Below are positions 35,830 to 47,608 of a stretch of DNA of 64,000 nucleotides, piece by piece. The notes below the pieces were generated by a model. That model searched no databases, had not been told where the DNA came from, and saw only the letters and a program-made list of their open reading frames with translations. The number at the start of each line of letters is the position of its first letter. Position 1 is the first letter of the stretch. The stretch is from assembly GCA_019914995.1 (NCBI GenBank), contig CM034144.1, forward strand, positions 6,355,489 through 6,419,488. Direction: 5' to 3'. This DNA comes from Acanthochlamys bracteata (lineage: Eukaryota > Streptophyta > Magnoliopsida > Pandanales > Velloziaceae). Position numbers and translations under genes: made by a program.

Positions 35830-37450
35830 GAAACGAAAATAGAAAATTTTCGAACTGGAGAAGTGATATAGAGAGAGCGCGGAATGAACTCATATGGAAT
35901 GCTCTAGAGACTAATAAAAGAGAGAAGAAGAGCAGTGAGAAGTTTCAGATCACCGGCGATGGTTGAAGTAATGGTACGGGTTAATGGATGATAAAATTCG
36001 ACCACATAAAGGTTAACCAACCCGTTAGCGAAGAAATCATTAAGGCTTGCTTACTTATGCTCCAAATTTAACTTTTTTTCAAATTCGATTTAACTTTTAA
36101 TTCACATTTAAATTAAAGTAAATATAAAATTTAAATTTAGTTATTCCTGCATAAAATTCACTTATAAAATTTAAATTTTAAAACTAAATATTCTATTTTA
36201 AACTCACTTTTAATACCAAATAAATATAAAATTTTACTTTCTACCAAATTTATTTTCAACTCTAAACTTATTTTCTACAAACTTATTTTCAAACAATAAG
36301 TTTGATACCAAGTTTAACATGCTCTAATTATCTCCAGCTAGTAACGGTACAGGTAATTAAGGAGATGTTTAAAAGTAATTATGAAAAAGAATTTTTTTTA
36401 AAAAATATTTTGAAGATTTTTTGGAAACAAATTTTACTTATTTTACATAAAAATTAATAAAAAGAAAATTTGCTATTTTCCATAAAATTTACTTATTTTA
36501 CCAATTTTTCTTAAGTAGATATTTTGTATTTTAAAAAATTATAAAATATTATAAAATATTTATTAGAAAAAATAAAAAAATAAAAATGAGTTAAAAAATA
36601 CTTCCAGATATCAATTTAAAAATAAATTTCTAATAGTAAAATTTTAAAGCAAACTATAAAAAATAACTTCAATTTTTATATTTAATTATATTTGAAAATT
36701 AATATCAAAATACTTTTTTTATTTTTTACTGTATTTTAAACTAAAATTTTGAACTAAAGTGAATTTAGGAAGAATTAATACATGTCTTTATTAGAACTTT
36801 TGTATTTTTTGTTTTATTTTTTTAATTTTTGAGGCTTATGATTATTTCTGTATGCGATTTTAAAAATTTTTATTTATTTTCTTTTTTGGTAATTTAATGG
36901 TTTGTTTCTTGAAAACAATATTGCTAAATTGTGAATTTGGTTAAAATTTCAATTTGTAAATAATGTCAAGATTTTGAATATATATGTGATTATACAGGCC
37001 TCATTTGTGAGTATTACAACTTCCTTCTATTTTCTCAATGTTAATTACAGAATAATATTGAAAAATATAAAAATTGTTAGATAATTTTGATTAAAAATTA
37101 TTTAATAGCTTCTTAACTTTCATACAAACTAGATCTAAGTTAATCATTAAATTTTTTATTTTTACTATTCTTACATATCCTTTAAATGATTATTTTGTGT
37201 CTAGTTATTTTGAACATTTTCTGCTTTTCTTTTAATTATCATTTCCAAAATTTCAGTCTAAAAAAATATATTAGAAAGACAAAAAGCATTAGCGACTACT
37301 TGTTGTCGCTAATCATAGTTTGAGACCATCAGCAAGACAGCAACGAGCTCGGAGCTCCAGGCTAATGGATACCGATCCTCTGAACAATCCAAAACCTTTA
37401 ATCCATTAAAAGAGTTTTTAAAAAATTCAAATCAATAAAAAAAGTTATTA
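35830..37450. other. intergenic, AT-rich
   Basis: About 36,060-36,330 and 36,360-36,720 are AT-rich MITE-like copies with CAAATTTAACTT/AGTTTGATACC and TTTAAAAGTAATTATGAAAA ends. The remainder is T-rich noncoding sequence. No gene was recognised. Confidence 0.45.
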
Positions 37451-37599
37451 ATGTTCATCTTCATGAGTTGTCGTTTCAATTTCTTGCCGCAAAAATTTTC
37501 ACTCACCTTTCTCTGCAATGTCTCTACTCTTCTTATCAATCTCCGGTGGATTCTTCTCTCTCCTAATCTCAAGCTCACAATACCGCTCCTCATCGGATC

Positions 37600-38830
37600 T
37601 CACGAGCATGTACTAGCAGCACCCGAAACCCGAATCCGCAAACATCGTTGCCGGCGACGAGGGGGAAATGTTGTCTTCAGTGCGGCACGATCTGCACTGA
37701 TGATGAAACTTCTCCGGTCGGTTGCGAATACCACGGTCATGTTACAGGTGTAGCTTAATTTACAGTGCTCGATTTTTCTACCATTTTAAACTTTTGGTTC
37801 TAAATATTTTGTTTCAATTCATCTGGTGAACCAAATCTTAATTATGCTCGTACTTAGAATACCAATATATTGAAAGTTGTAATAAGATGGCTGATTGGTT
37901 CTAATAGTTTGTTTCAATTCTTTTGGTAAACCAAATCTTAATTATGCTCGTACTTAGAATACGAATATATTGAAAGTTGTAATTAGATGGCTGATCTGAG
38001 GGCTGGAGGTTTTTGAGAACTTATAAGCAGCTGAGAATTTCTTACTTTCTAAGCAACTTAATGATAGACTTAAAGAGAATCTCATCTATCCTAAAGTGAG
38101 CGTAACTTGTAGTTCCTATGTCAGCATAGGATAAAGTCTATCTTCCTATTATAGAGTTACAAAATGCTTGGAGTATATCTTTCAAAATTTTAGTTTTATG
38201 CAAAAAGCATTTACTAAGATGAAAAAAAGGGCGTGAGATGAATGTATCAAATTTTCATTAATATACATAAACAAGTAGACTTGAACGGGAAAAGTGATAA
38301 AGGAAGGATTTTAAGATACTTTCATGTGCTATGTATTTTGATCAAATGCAAGGTGGCTTCCTGTATAGTTGATTTAGCTCATGCAATTAGAAGTCTGAGT
38401 CATTTTGAAGTTACAGATTTCCTTTTATCTAGTCTTTTGGGGTGGTCCCCTTGGAAAGGTTTCATCCTAGCCATAGCAACTGCTTGACAGTTAATTTTGC
38501 AGTCGATTGGTGTATTCATGAAGCTTGATCATGCTAGGAGAGAGAACTATATGCGTTAGCTCCATCCCACCAAGGCTTGATGGTGATGGAGGGACAGTGG
38601 GGTTATAGTGTACAAGTGGAATGAGAAAACTAATAGGCAAAATACAGGGAGTGCTAACTGGACGAAAAAGTAAAGCTGTTGCTCTGAGTATGATCCAAGT
38701 GCACTACTCAGTGGATGTGGTTGGCATGTCTCCCAGGACAATGGTTTCACCTCTTCTAGAATTTCTTTGACACAGAAAAATGCATTTATAGCATTTTGCT
38801 TTTATCTGTTGTTTTAACTATTTGTGCATA
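37600..38830 (+). pseudogene. decayed copy of a small plant zinc-binding protein gene
   Basis: Two exon-like pieces. About 37,606-37,751 reads KCCLQCGTICTDDETSPVGC then EYHGHVT and ends at a GT splice donor; it has a CxxC pair and a CxxH pair. About 38,550-38,765 starts LAPSHQGL, then after one frame change WRDSGVIVYKWNEKTNRQNT and GSANWTKK, an in-frame stop where I expect Trp or Arg, then SCCSEYDPSA and WHVSQDNGFTS. I recall intact homologues in plants with HQGIDGEWSDRSGVIVYKWN and WSCCSEYD, of unknown function. The frame change and stop argue for a pseudogene, though a rare splice variant is not excluded. Upstream reading frames are open but out of register. Confidence 0.7.
37808..37996. 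repeat. 100-bp tandem duplication
   Basis: GTTTCAATTC at 37,811 recurs at 37,911. The two roughly 90-100 bp units, each containing CCAAATCTTAATTATGCTCG and ending near TTAGATGGCTGAT, differ at only a few positions, so the event is fairly recent. It lies in the intron-like gap of the zinc-binding pseudogene. Confidence 0.85.
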
Positions 38831-41800
38831 ATGAAGTAGTTCTTTCTTTGCTTTGAAGGAGCCAAAGAACATCTTTTTTTGTGGTTGGCATTTCTGCATC
38901 AGGATAGTCGCATGTTGTATCAAATCAACGTTTAACCTTTTGCTAGTGGAAGCATAAGTTCTTCTCTGCACTGTTATTTCAATTAATCTGCTCTTGCTGA
39001 CCCTTCCACGTCTTCTGCGTAAGCCCTTTTTATAAGGAAATAAATAAACAGCAGCAATGAGTTACCATGTTGTAATTAAAATACGTGAAAGACTCACTCT
39101 GTCGTCTGTACTTGCCAAGCCAGTTACTAATAATGCATACCAAACTACTGGAAGGATGGCTGTGTTTTTCTACCTAATTGCAAAAGCCTAATGGTAATAT
39201 TTGTGTCATTTTTTAACTATAATTTAGGGTGTCATAATAAAAGTTATGAGGTTTAGTCTTTAGTTATGACGGTTATCTGATAACTTTGTTATTATACTTA
39301 GTTGAGGAAGGCAACATGATTATCCAGTTGAAATTCATAGACCCAAGTAACTAGAAGTTGCACTATACTTGCTATGAACACCACTTTGCTCATGCAATTC
39401 CTCTTTATGTCATATTTGATTGAAGTTTCTTTTCATCTTTTCAATTTTAGAAGCTCAAATTGTAACTTTCTTGCAATGTTATAGAAGGTTTGATGTTTCC
39501 ATGCACTAAATTTCATATTAGAACTGTTAAAGACAATGAATTGAATTTCTAGAAATGCAATACTGTTGTATCTGCCCCATTACCACGGGAAGGCATGAGT
39601 TGAGTAAAACGCAGCTGCAAAAATAAACAATTACATTATACAATAACAACATGCTTCACCTAGAACCTATCAATAAGAACGACCAATTGAATAGCTATCT
39701 TGAGTTGTGGAAGTACTCCTATTCATGTCCTTCTGATGTGAGCTTTCGCAGATTCCAAATCAGGAGCAAGAATGTCCAATATGTTCTTACTATTTTTTAG
39801 GCCTACAAATCTTTGCTTCTATGATTTTTGAGCCACCCTTTGCACATTCAATTTACTTCCGCTACATGATATGTACATGTCATTGTATTACTGGCTATTC
39901 GCTGCCCAATCTCCATGATAGCTTAGCCCATCTGTTTTTGTTCTACTATAATTAAGTTAAAAGCATACCACAACTGGTTCTTCATTCTTAAGTTAAAGCT
40001 GAATGGCGCCATCAAGCTTTCAATTCCTTATGTGCGAAGCTCACAGTTATCCTTGCACCACCTTCCAACCGCTGACAAGTTCCAGTATTGACGATCTCCT
40101 GGAGATGGTCATTTTGGTTCTCATATGCTGGTACAGATTTTAAAATTTGCAACATTACTTGCATTCAAACATGCATAAATCAGTGCATGCATTGCATTAA
40201 GGGAGCTTCCAGTGCAATTGTTTTAACCACATGGGACAAAGTTAACATTTCTTAGCATGCTCTATCAGGATTGTCTGCCTTATATACACAACTGCATCAT
40301 TTCTTTTAACATTTCAGGTATGGATTACCTTCTGCTCATGTTGAAGTACTCGTGCCTGTACTCTACGACATGCCTATGCTTTCAGGCTTTTTGGAGCCTC
40401 TTTTGTTTTGGAAAAAGAAAAGAAGTGATGAATAAAATTTTATGATATTGCATCTTGATCCTGGAATCTACTTATTCGTTCCATGCTTTTACGTTGGCTC
40501 ACTTTGAACAAGAGTGTTGATATGTGTAAAAATTTGATATTTGCTTAATCCTACCTTTAGGTATTGGTATTGGGTAAGAATTAAATTTATCTAGCTCCAC
40601 GGCTTCTTAGGGCATTCTGATGGCTAGCGTCATGAGGATGCAGAGAATTGTACTAACAGTTATTCAAGTTTATGAAGTTCTATTAGGTTCGCTTGAGCCC
40701 ATGACTAAGTGTTGGGAATAATCTTATCCAACCATTTTGATATATGCTTCATACTGATGTGGAACGTATTCATTCATGACATATCTTAATTTCAGTGACA
40801 GTGAATGCTGCCTGGAGACGTCTAAATTGACATACAGATGCTTTTACAAAAAATCAATCATCACAAAAGTATTTATTGGTCCTTACCAACAACAGATTTA
40901 GCAAAAAAGAGCTTCAGTGGTTTGATGAGATTCCCACAAGTTCAATGGAGTAGTGGGTGCTGGAGGGTGGCATTCATTGCAAGGTATGTGACCCTATTCT
41001 TCTTTTTTGAAGGTTTAGTAGGTCTTAATGAAAGGGATAAAGATGGTCTCACCTAAAGGAAAAAGGAAACAAAAGCCTCCCATCTAATAAAGAAGAAAGC
41101 ATCACTAAATTTTGCTAAACTTTATAGGGAAATGGAACCTGACTTTGTTATTGCAATTACTTCAAGCTAGGATGGTGACTACGGCCTCTCGCAAATGAAT
41201 GCCATTCTCAAAAGGAAGTAGAGAAAGGAAACTAGCTGCAACATTAAGTGATGGGCTCCATCTATAAAGAATGGCTTTAAAGTGCATCTACTGAAGGTAA
41301 GGAACTTTCATTCCCGATCTCTGGTTTCTTTTGTACTGAGTCTACTGACTGTGACCACAAAAATGGATGCATCTGTCTCTATCTCTGTCTAAAGTCTTTA
41401 TCTCATACTATAGAAAGCGTTTGGAGGTTTCTCTGAGCTAGCAAATAAGAGTAATGGTGCTTGTCAGAGATGAAAGTTCAAATATCAAGTGCTTTGTTTC
41501 CTCTTTGAAATCTAGTTACAAACTTACAATGCTGAGCACGGAACATTAAATTGCACATGTTATGACCTTATGACAGACTTCCATTAACTATTTGTCTATG
41601 GTAATTCGCATTTACTATTTGTCAGGAGTTCAACTGAAAGCCTGAAATTAGCTTGCATCAGAGCGAATAAGTCAGAGAGTATAATACACACATGGCTTTT
41701 CTTAGTTTCTCCCCAATATGGATTTTCATGATTGATAATAAAACCTTCATCTACTACTTCTACCAAAACTGAAAAGCAGATGATATTACTGAAAATTGTT

Positions 41801-42430
41801 GTTCATGGAAAGTATCTAGTATCAGTACTCTTATTATGTATAAAACACTTGCCTCTGAGCTGTTAGATAATGCTGTTTTAGCCAATACTTGCCGTTTGGT
41901 AAAACAAGTGAATATGCTATGCAAAGTAATGCTGCGTTTTGTTTTTGACCTTTTCTTTTAACAGGAGCATATCTTATTGGCTGATTAATGAGTCCAGCAG
42001 AATTCCTTTTCTTTCCTTCAAATTCTATTACTGGTAAGAAATTACTACAACGTGCAGGTTCATTGATTGTTGTCGAGTTCTAATGTAAAGTTTGAATACA
42101 TTGTTGAAAATTATAAGCACTTGATTCAAAATTTGTTAGGCATTACTTGAATATGATTTGTTCAATATTGGGAAATTAGAATGCTAGATTCTTCTGTTCT
42201 GAACTATAGACCTGTACGCAGCAGCTTTGGCCGTGCTGCACGTGAGATTAGTACTGTACGTAAAATTTAATGAACGTTTGTCTATATCCTTTGGGTTTTT
42301 ATGCAGCTGAGCTGAACGTGAAGTCTGAAGAACCCCTTTCCCCAGCTTCTTTTTGCTTTCTTGTGGACCTTTCTACACGTAAATTTAGTGGGTCTAGCCC
42401 ATGTTCCTTATTTCCCATGTACGTAGTTAG
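38830..42430. other. long region without recognisable genes
   Basis: About 3.6 kb that is less AT-rich and nearly free of the MITE-like repeats seen elsewhere. Stops occur in all frames and I matched no protein. It could be downstream sequence of the zinc-binding pseudogene, a decayed gene too old to read, or a noncoding transcript. Confidence 0.4.
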
Positions 42431-43484
42431 GAGCTATTTGGTTTAGCTTACTCAAAAAATAACTTTCTAATTCTTAATTATATATTTTTTAATATATATT
42501 TTATAAGTATTTAAAAATTTTATTTAAAATTTTAGAAATCGTAAAAAAATTTTACGTATTTTTCTTTTTTTTGGAAAATAAGAAAAATAAAATTTGTTTT
42601 TTTAAAAAAATAAATATAGTTTTATTTTAGAAAAATTTTATTTTAAAAATATTTTCAAACGCTCTATTTTAACTTATTGGTTTTTTTTTTCTTTTTTTAG
42701 TTGTCTTAAATGTACAATAATATCTTAGCATATCTTACTATAAGGAAATATGTGAATTGCACTAATTTCTTTTGTAGATGAACTATCTCGATACTGAAGG
42801 ATAGGGTGTCAGGGAATGTCTTGAAAAAGTATATTTTAAAAAAAAAAGATATTTGTACTTTATTTTGATAAATAAGTTTTATTATTTTAATTTTTATTAA
42901 ATAATAAAAATAAATAATAATAAAAAATTATTATGTAGAATTTATATATTTTTTAAATTTTAGATAAATTTATAAAAATTTTATTAAAAATATAAAATAA
43001 AAAATTTAACATATGTTTTCGAGCCAGAAGCGTTTGGTATTGTTTTTTATAAAATATTTGTTTATTTTTTATTTTTAATATACTTTCTTTAATATTTAGA
43101 GAATTTATTTAAAATTTTAGAAAATTTTGAAAGAATTTTATTTTTATTATTTATTTTTATTTTTTTATTAGATTAAAAAAATAAAAGTATAAGATTTGAG
43201 ATTTTACAACACGTAGCTTCAATGTATAGGACATGTCTGAGTTAAACAATATGCAATCTGCCATACTGTTGTGTAAGAAATTTTGAAATTTGTGTTCCTT
43301 GAATATATAAAAACTTTAACCATCTTTTGGGTTGTTGGTAGTTGTTGGAACTGTTTATAAGTCACCTGATTAGGCCTTTCGTAGGAGTTAAAGTTGCTCT
43401 TTTGCTTTAATATTGTTGCTTTTAATTCTGATAAGACTTGTGCTTAATAAACCTTTGAGCTTTGTTAATCTCTGAACTGGCTTT
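42430..43484. repeat. AT-rich MITE-like copies
   Basis: Three neighbouring AT-rich blocks, about 42,430-42,665, 42,800-43,020 and 43,020-43,190, each containing the AAATTTTTA-TAAAATATT type core and short GCGTTTGG-like or ACGCT-like ends. The individual limits are approximate. Confidence 0.45.
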
Positions 43485-43521
43485 CCCTTTATTTGTAGGC
43501 TTCAATTGTTAAAAAATTTAA

Positions 43522-43784
43522 GAGCGTGTTTCAAAATGTAAGTAATTTTATTTTTTTTTTAATTTTAAGTTTTAAATAATTTATATATTTTAATTATACA
43601 AAAGTTTCAAAATTTTATTTTTATATACAAAATTTTAGTTCTAATTTTTATTTATTTATACACTTTTTAATATATTTTTAAAAATTATTAAACAAAAATA
43701 CTGAATTCTATTTTTACTATATGTTTTTTAAAAATTTATTTTTTATTTTTATAAAATTCAGTTACGAACTTTTAAAATATGCAC
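43522..43784. repeat. Tourist-like MITE
   Basis: Flanked by TAA on both sides (43,519-43,521 and 43,785-43,787). Starts GAGCGTGTTTCAAAATGTAA and ends TTTTAAAATATGCAC. The 23 bases CCTTTATTTGTAGGC plus TTCAATTG just to the left also precede the copy at 55.0 kb. Confidence 0.7.
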
Positions 43785-46029
43785 TAAAAAATTATTCTCT
43801 TTGCTCTACCCTAAGGAAAACAATTTTTTAATGTTTTTTTTATCTAGCCTTTTTTAGTTTAGCCCATTCATGACCAATGCAAATTATACCTACAGCTATA
43901 GTGTGTCCTTTTTATTCTTACAACTCATAATTTTCTACTTAAAAGTTATTTTCAGTTCATTTTGAATTATACGATATAATTAAACTACTTTCAGTTGATT
44001 TTTTTATATAAAAAATAATTCATTTCTAATAACATTATTTGTATTAATTTATTTTTAATAACTCATTTCTAAATAACACAATCCAAAGAAGATGTGGATT
44101 GTTACGAGCATTTAATTATATTATGTTGTGATTTTGATTTTATTGATATTGCTGTGACTGTCAAAGATTGGTTTCTCCTGCACTGCTTGGCATGCCATGA
44201 AATTTGGTCCAAAACTCTTATCTACAAAAGACCTGGAAATTTTTTTTCCTCTGTTTCAAAACTAAACTTTGGTCCAAACTCTCTCCCAAAAGAATTGAGA
44301 AAAAAGAAAAGAAAAAGGGAAATGTCATCCTCCTTGGAGGTGTGGGCTAAAAGCATTTTCTAAAAAATATAGGGGCTTTATTTAAATGAAAGTATGATGA
44401 TGGAGGATTTTGGGTTACTAGAAAGGCAAGCATTTTGCCTCAAAAGTGTGTAATTTTGGAAGTGCTTTTCAACTCCATATTATTAATTTTTATTTATATT
44501 TTAATATTTTTTTATATATAATTAAATATTTTTATTAGAAATCATAAAGTAATTATACGTCGTAATATTTTATTTAAAACTTTTCAAAATATTTTTTACT
44601 TAAAAAAATTACTTTTATAAACATTTTTAAATATTCATAAAATGGGAGCTTTTCTTTTTTTTGTCCTTTTTAATGTTCATTGGGATTCCGTTTAAGGGGG
44701 ACAGAGTTGTGCCCTTTTCTCTTTTGCTATGTTATCAACAGTGAGAAGGGATAAAAATGTTTTACATATTATTTATCTAATCTAGGTTTGCAATGCATGC
44801 ATGCATGCCTTTGGTCTCCTTGTCATTGTTATCTACGTGTCGTTTTTGGCTTTGCGTTTCATTTTCAATTTTTTATTATATATTTTTTATAAAATATTTT
44901 AAAAATTTATAATTTATTTTTATTTTTATTATTTTTATTATTATTTTTAAAAAATAACAAAAGTATAATTCATTTTTTAAAAAATAAAAATATTTTTTAT
45001 TTTAAAAAATTTTATTTTATAAGTACTCCCATTAGGACAAAGTTGTAGAAGATTTTAGGGACAGCATTTTGTAATATAGGGGTTCGAAACTACCAAAACA
45101 TGGCAATAAAGTTTTTATAGGCTTGAACTGCAAATTTATCTAGAAAAGACAATATATTTATTTTGAACTAAATTTACTTTTTGAAAAATAAGTTTAAAAT
45201 TAAATTAATATTTAAAAATATTTAAAAAATAATATTTTATGTAAATTTTTGTATTAATAATAAGTTTTTAAAATAAATGTTGAAATTTATTTGATAAAAA
45301 TATTTATTTATTGTTTAAAATAATAGAGTTTAAGGGATTAATAAATACGTTCTTAGTGAGACATAGAAACAAATATGTTAAGATAATATTTTAAATGATC
45401 TTAACTGCTTTTTACAATAAATAAAAACTAGAAAGTAAAATATTTTTAAAATATGTTTAAAAATGAAGTTCAGCTTTTATAGTTTAGTTATTTTAAAAAT
45501 AACTTAAAAATTAAATTATAGAACCGAATTATGATATATGTAAATAAAAAATTAATATTTTTATTTTTATTTTTAAAATAAAATATATAAATATTTTGAA
45601 ATTTTATTTTTGACTAAAAGATTTTAATTAAACACAGACCTAATATGTGTTGGCATTGGTTGTTATGTTTTGCATTTGTTTATTGTTCCCTATTCCTTCA
45701 ATTCCACACCCCCACTGTTACATCTTGTCACTCTTCCTGTTCGTTTGATTATTCATTTTGTATTCTGAACTCTCTCGTCAAGGCTGTCAAGCTACAGACC
45801 ATGTTTCATAAATTTCGTTAAATTAAGTTTTATAAAATTAAAATAAATTAAAATATAAACTATAAGTTTTAATTTAAAAACTTATGAAATAGATGTGTTC
45901 TCATAAATTTAATACTTATCATTCATGAACTTCTTCTTGATTGTGTGTATTTAGTAAGCGTTTGAAATAATTTTAAAATAAAATTTTTCTATAAAAAAAA
46001 AATTTATTTTTTTAAAATAAAATCCTAAG
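43785..46029. other. intergenic, AT-rich, no gene seen
   Basis: AT-rich repeat blocks at about 44,480-44,640, 44,850-45,020 and 45,160-45,330. The open stretch at 44,094-44,363 has no recognisable protein content and I do not count it as a gene. Confidence 0.45.
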
Positions 46030-46450
46030 TTCATCATATGGTATAAGAACAGGTGGGACGAATCGGCTCAAAATATGGGCTAAATCTAACTTTATTATTT
46101 ATATCTATTCAGAGCCTTCATGATCCGATTTATTTTAGAGCAAAATTAGTTCGCTTCATTTCAGGTCAAATAGTCCGCTTCATTCAAAAAACAGTTGTTC
46201 GCTATATTGTAAGACAAATGATCAATTTTATTTCAGGACAGATCGCCCGCTTCATCTAATTTATTATAGGATACGTAGTCCGCATCAGTTTAATTTTATA
46301 AAAAAAAAATATTCTAGTGAAGGGGCAGGTGTTAAAAAAAGATTTAGTTTCATATTGTTTATCAATGATTCTGAAATGATATTCATAAAAATTTGGGCTC
46401 ATTTTTTTTATTACCAATTGATTTTTAAAATAATTTTAAATTCGTCACAT
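46030..46450. mobile_element. TRIM-like LTR-type remnant, copy 1
   Basis: Shares about 400 bp with 57,940-58,355. The left part contains a stretch resembling a methionine-initiator tRNA primer-binding site. An internal part has several CGCTTCATTT-type units. The right part, starting near TGTTAAA, looks like the beginning of a long terminal repeat. It is non-coding and broken, and the divergence between copies suggests considerable age. Assignment as a small non-autonomous LTR element is inference. Confidence 0.5.
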
Positions 46451-47608
46451 TTATATATCTGTAAATAAATTTTGTGTAAGTAAAAATAGAAAATAAAGTT
46501 TATTTAGAAACTTTCCAAAAGAGAAAAAGCAAAAGATAAACTTTTTCTAATGGAAACCTAGAAAAGGGAAAATGAGAAAAAGAACAAAAAGGACATTGTC
46601 TAAATTTACTCCCCGTCCCCATGTTCTGAAAAAGAGTGATGGGCTTCAACAACTGTTGTTAAATGCATGACAAAAATTTACTCAAAAAATTAAATAAATG
46701 AAAAAGAAGTAAAATTGAAAGGAAAAACAACCCTAAATTTTGGATACGTATCATAAATTTGGAAGTTTCATGGCTGAAAATAAAAAAATATAGTTTATTT
46801 TCTAAACTAAAATAAAATATTTTCAATTTAAAAAAAATATTTTTATAAGCACTTTTAATCACCTTTTGAAACTTATTTTAGTTTCATTGAAATTTTTTAT
46901 TTTAATTTATTTCCAATTTATTTTTTAATTTTCTTTATTATCAAATTAGTTTATTTAATTTAATTTTTCTAACCTTAAATAACCTTAGCTATAATACTTT
47001 CAAGAAAATGTGCCCAATAGCTTTGTATTATTTTTCTTCTCTTCTTTTAATAGCCATCTAGGAAAATTTGCAAACAAAAATTTTATTTAGAAAAGAAAAT
47101 ATATCATGGTTTGTGGTTTTCTTTTCGGGACTACTCTTTATAGCGTTTGAAAATATTTATAAAATAAAATATTTCTGTAATAAAAAGTATTTTTATTTTA
47201 AAAAAATAAATACTATTTTTTTTACATATTTTAAATTTTTAAATAAATTTTCTAAATATTTATAAAATATATATTAAAAAATATGAAATTAAAAATTAAA
47301 AAAAACTTTTAAAAAACGAAAATTTGAACGTCTCCTAAATCAGTTTTGAAAGTGCAACAAATTTTTTTTTTAAAAAATCTACAAATATATTTCAATTCCA
47401 TAACTCAGTACCCAGTAGAACAAAACCAAATATTTACAAACTATTTGAATCATTCCCAAAACAAAAACAAAACCTAGCTAGCTGGATATGTAGCAAACAC
47501 CATTTCATCTCTCCTTATAGAGATTATTATAAACTGCATCAGAAACAATCTTATAATTCACTGATTGATTGATTCATTAATTAAATTAACCTTGCTTGCG
47601 TGTTACCT
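46451..47608. other. intergenic and 3' flank of the WIP gene
   Basis: AT-rich DNA with a MITE-like copy at about 47,130-47,340 (GCGTTTGAAAATATTTATAA to the GAACGTCTCC end). The last 250 bases before 47,609 are probably WIP 3' untranslated sequence. No other gene was recognised. Confidence 0.45.

Noticed and set aside
33187-37450. A possible second functional gene between the lumen protein and 37.4 kb
   Set aside because: The coding-like blocks there match AUG5 but contain stops and a frame change and lack most of the protein, so it is called a pseudogene.
44094-44363. An 89-codon plus-strand frame
   Set aside because: No homology recognised, AT-rich flanks, no promoter or splice context; likely a chance frame.
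46053-46259. A 68-codon frame with repeated RFISGQ-type units
   Set aside because: The repetition comes from CGCTTCATTT-type units of a dispersed non-coding repeat also found at 57.9 kb, where the frame is not kept.
46160-46260. CRISPR-like short spaced repeats
   Set aside because: The units are imperfect, unevenly spaced and inside a eukaryotic dispersed repeat; a CRISPR array is not plausible in a plant nuclear genome.
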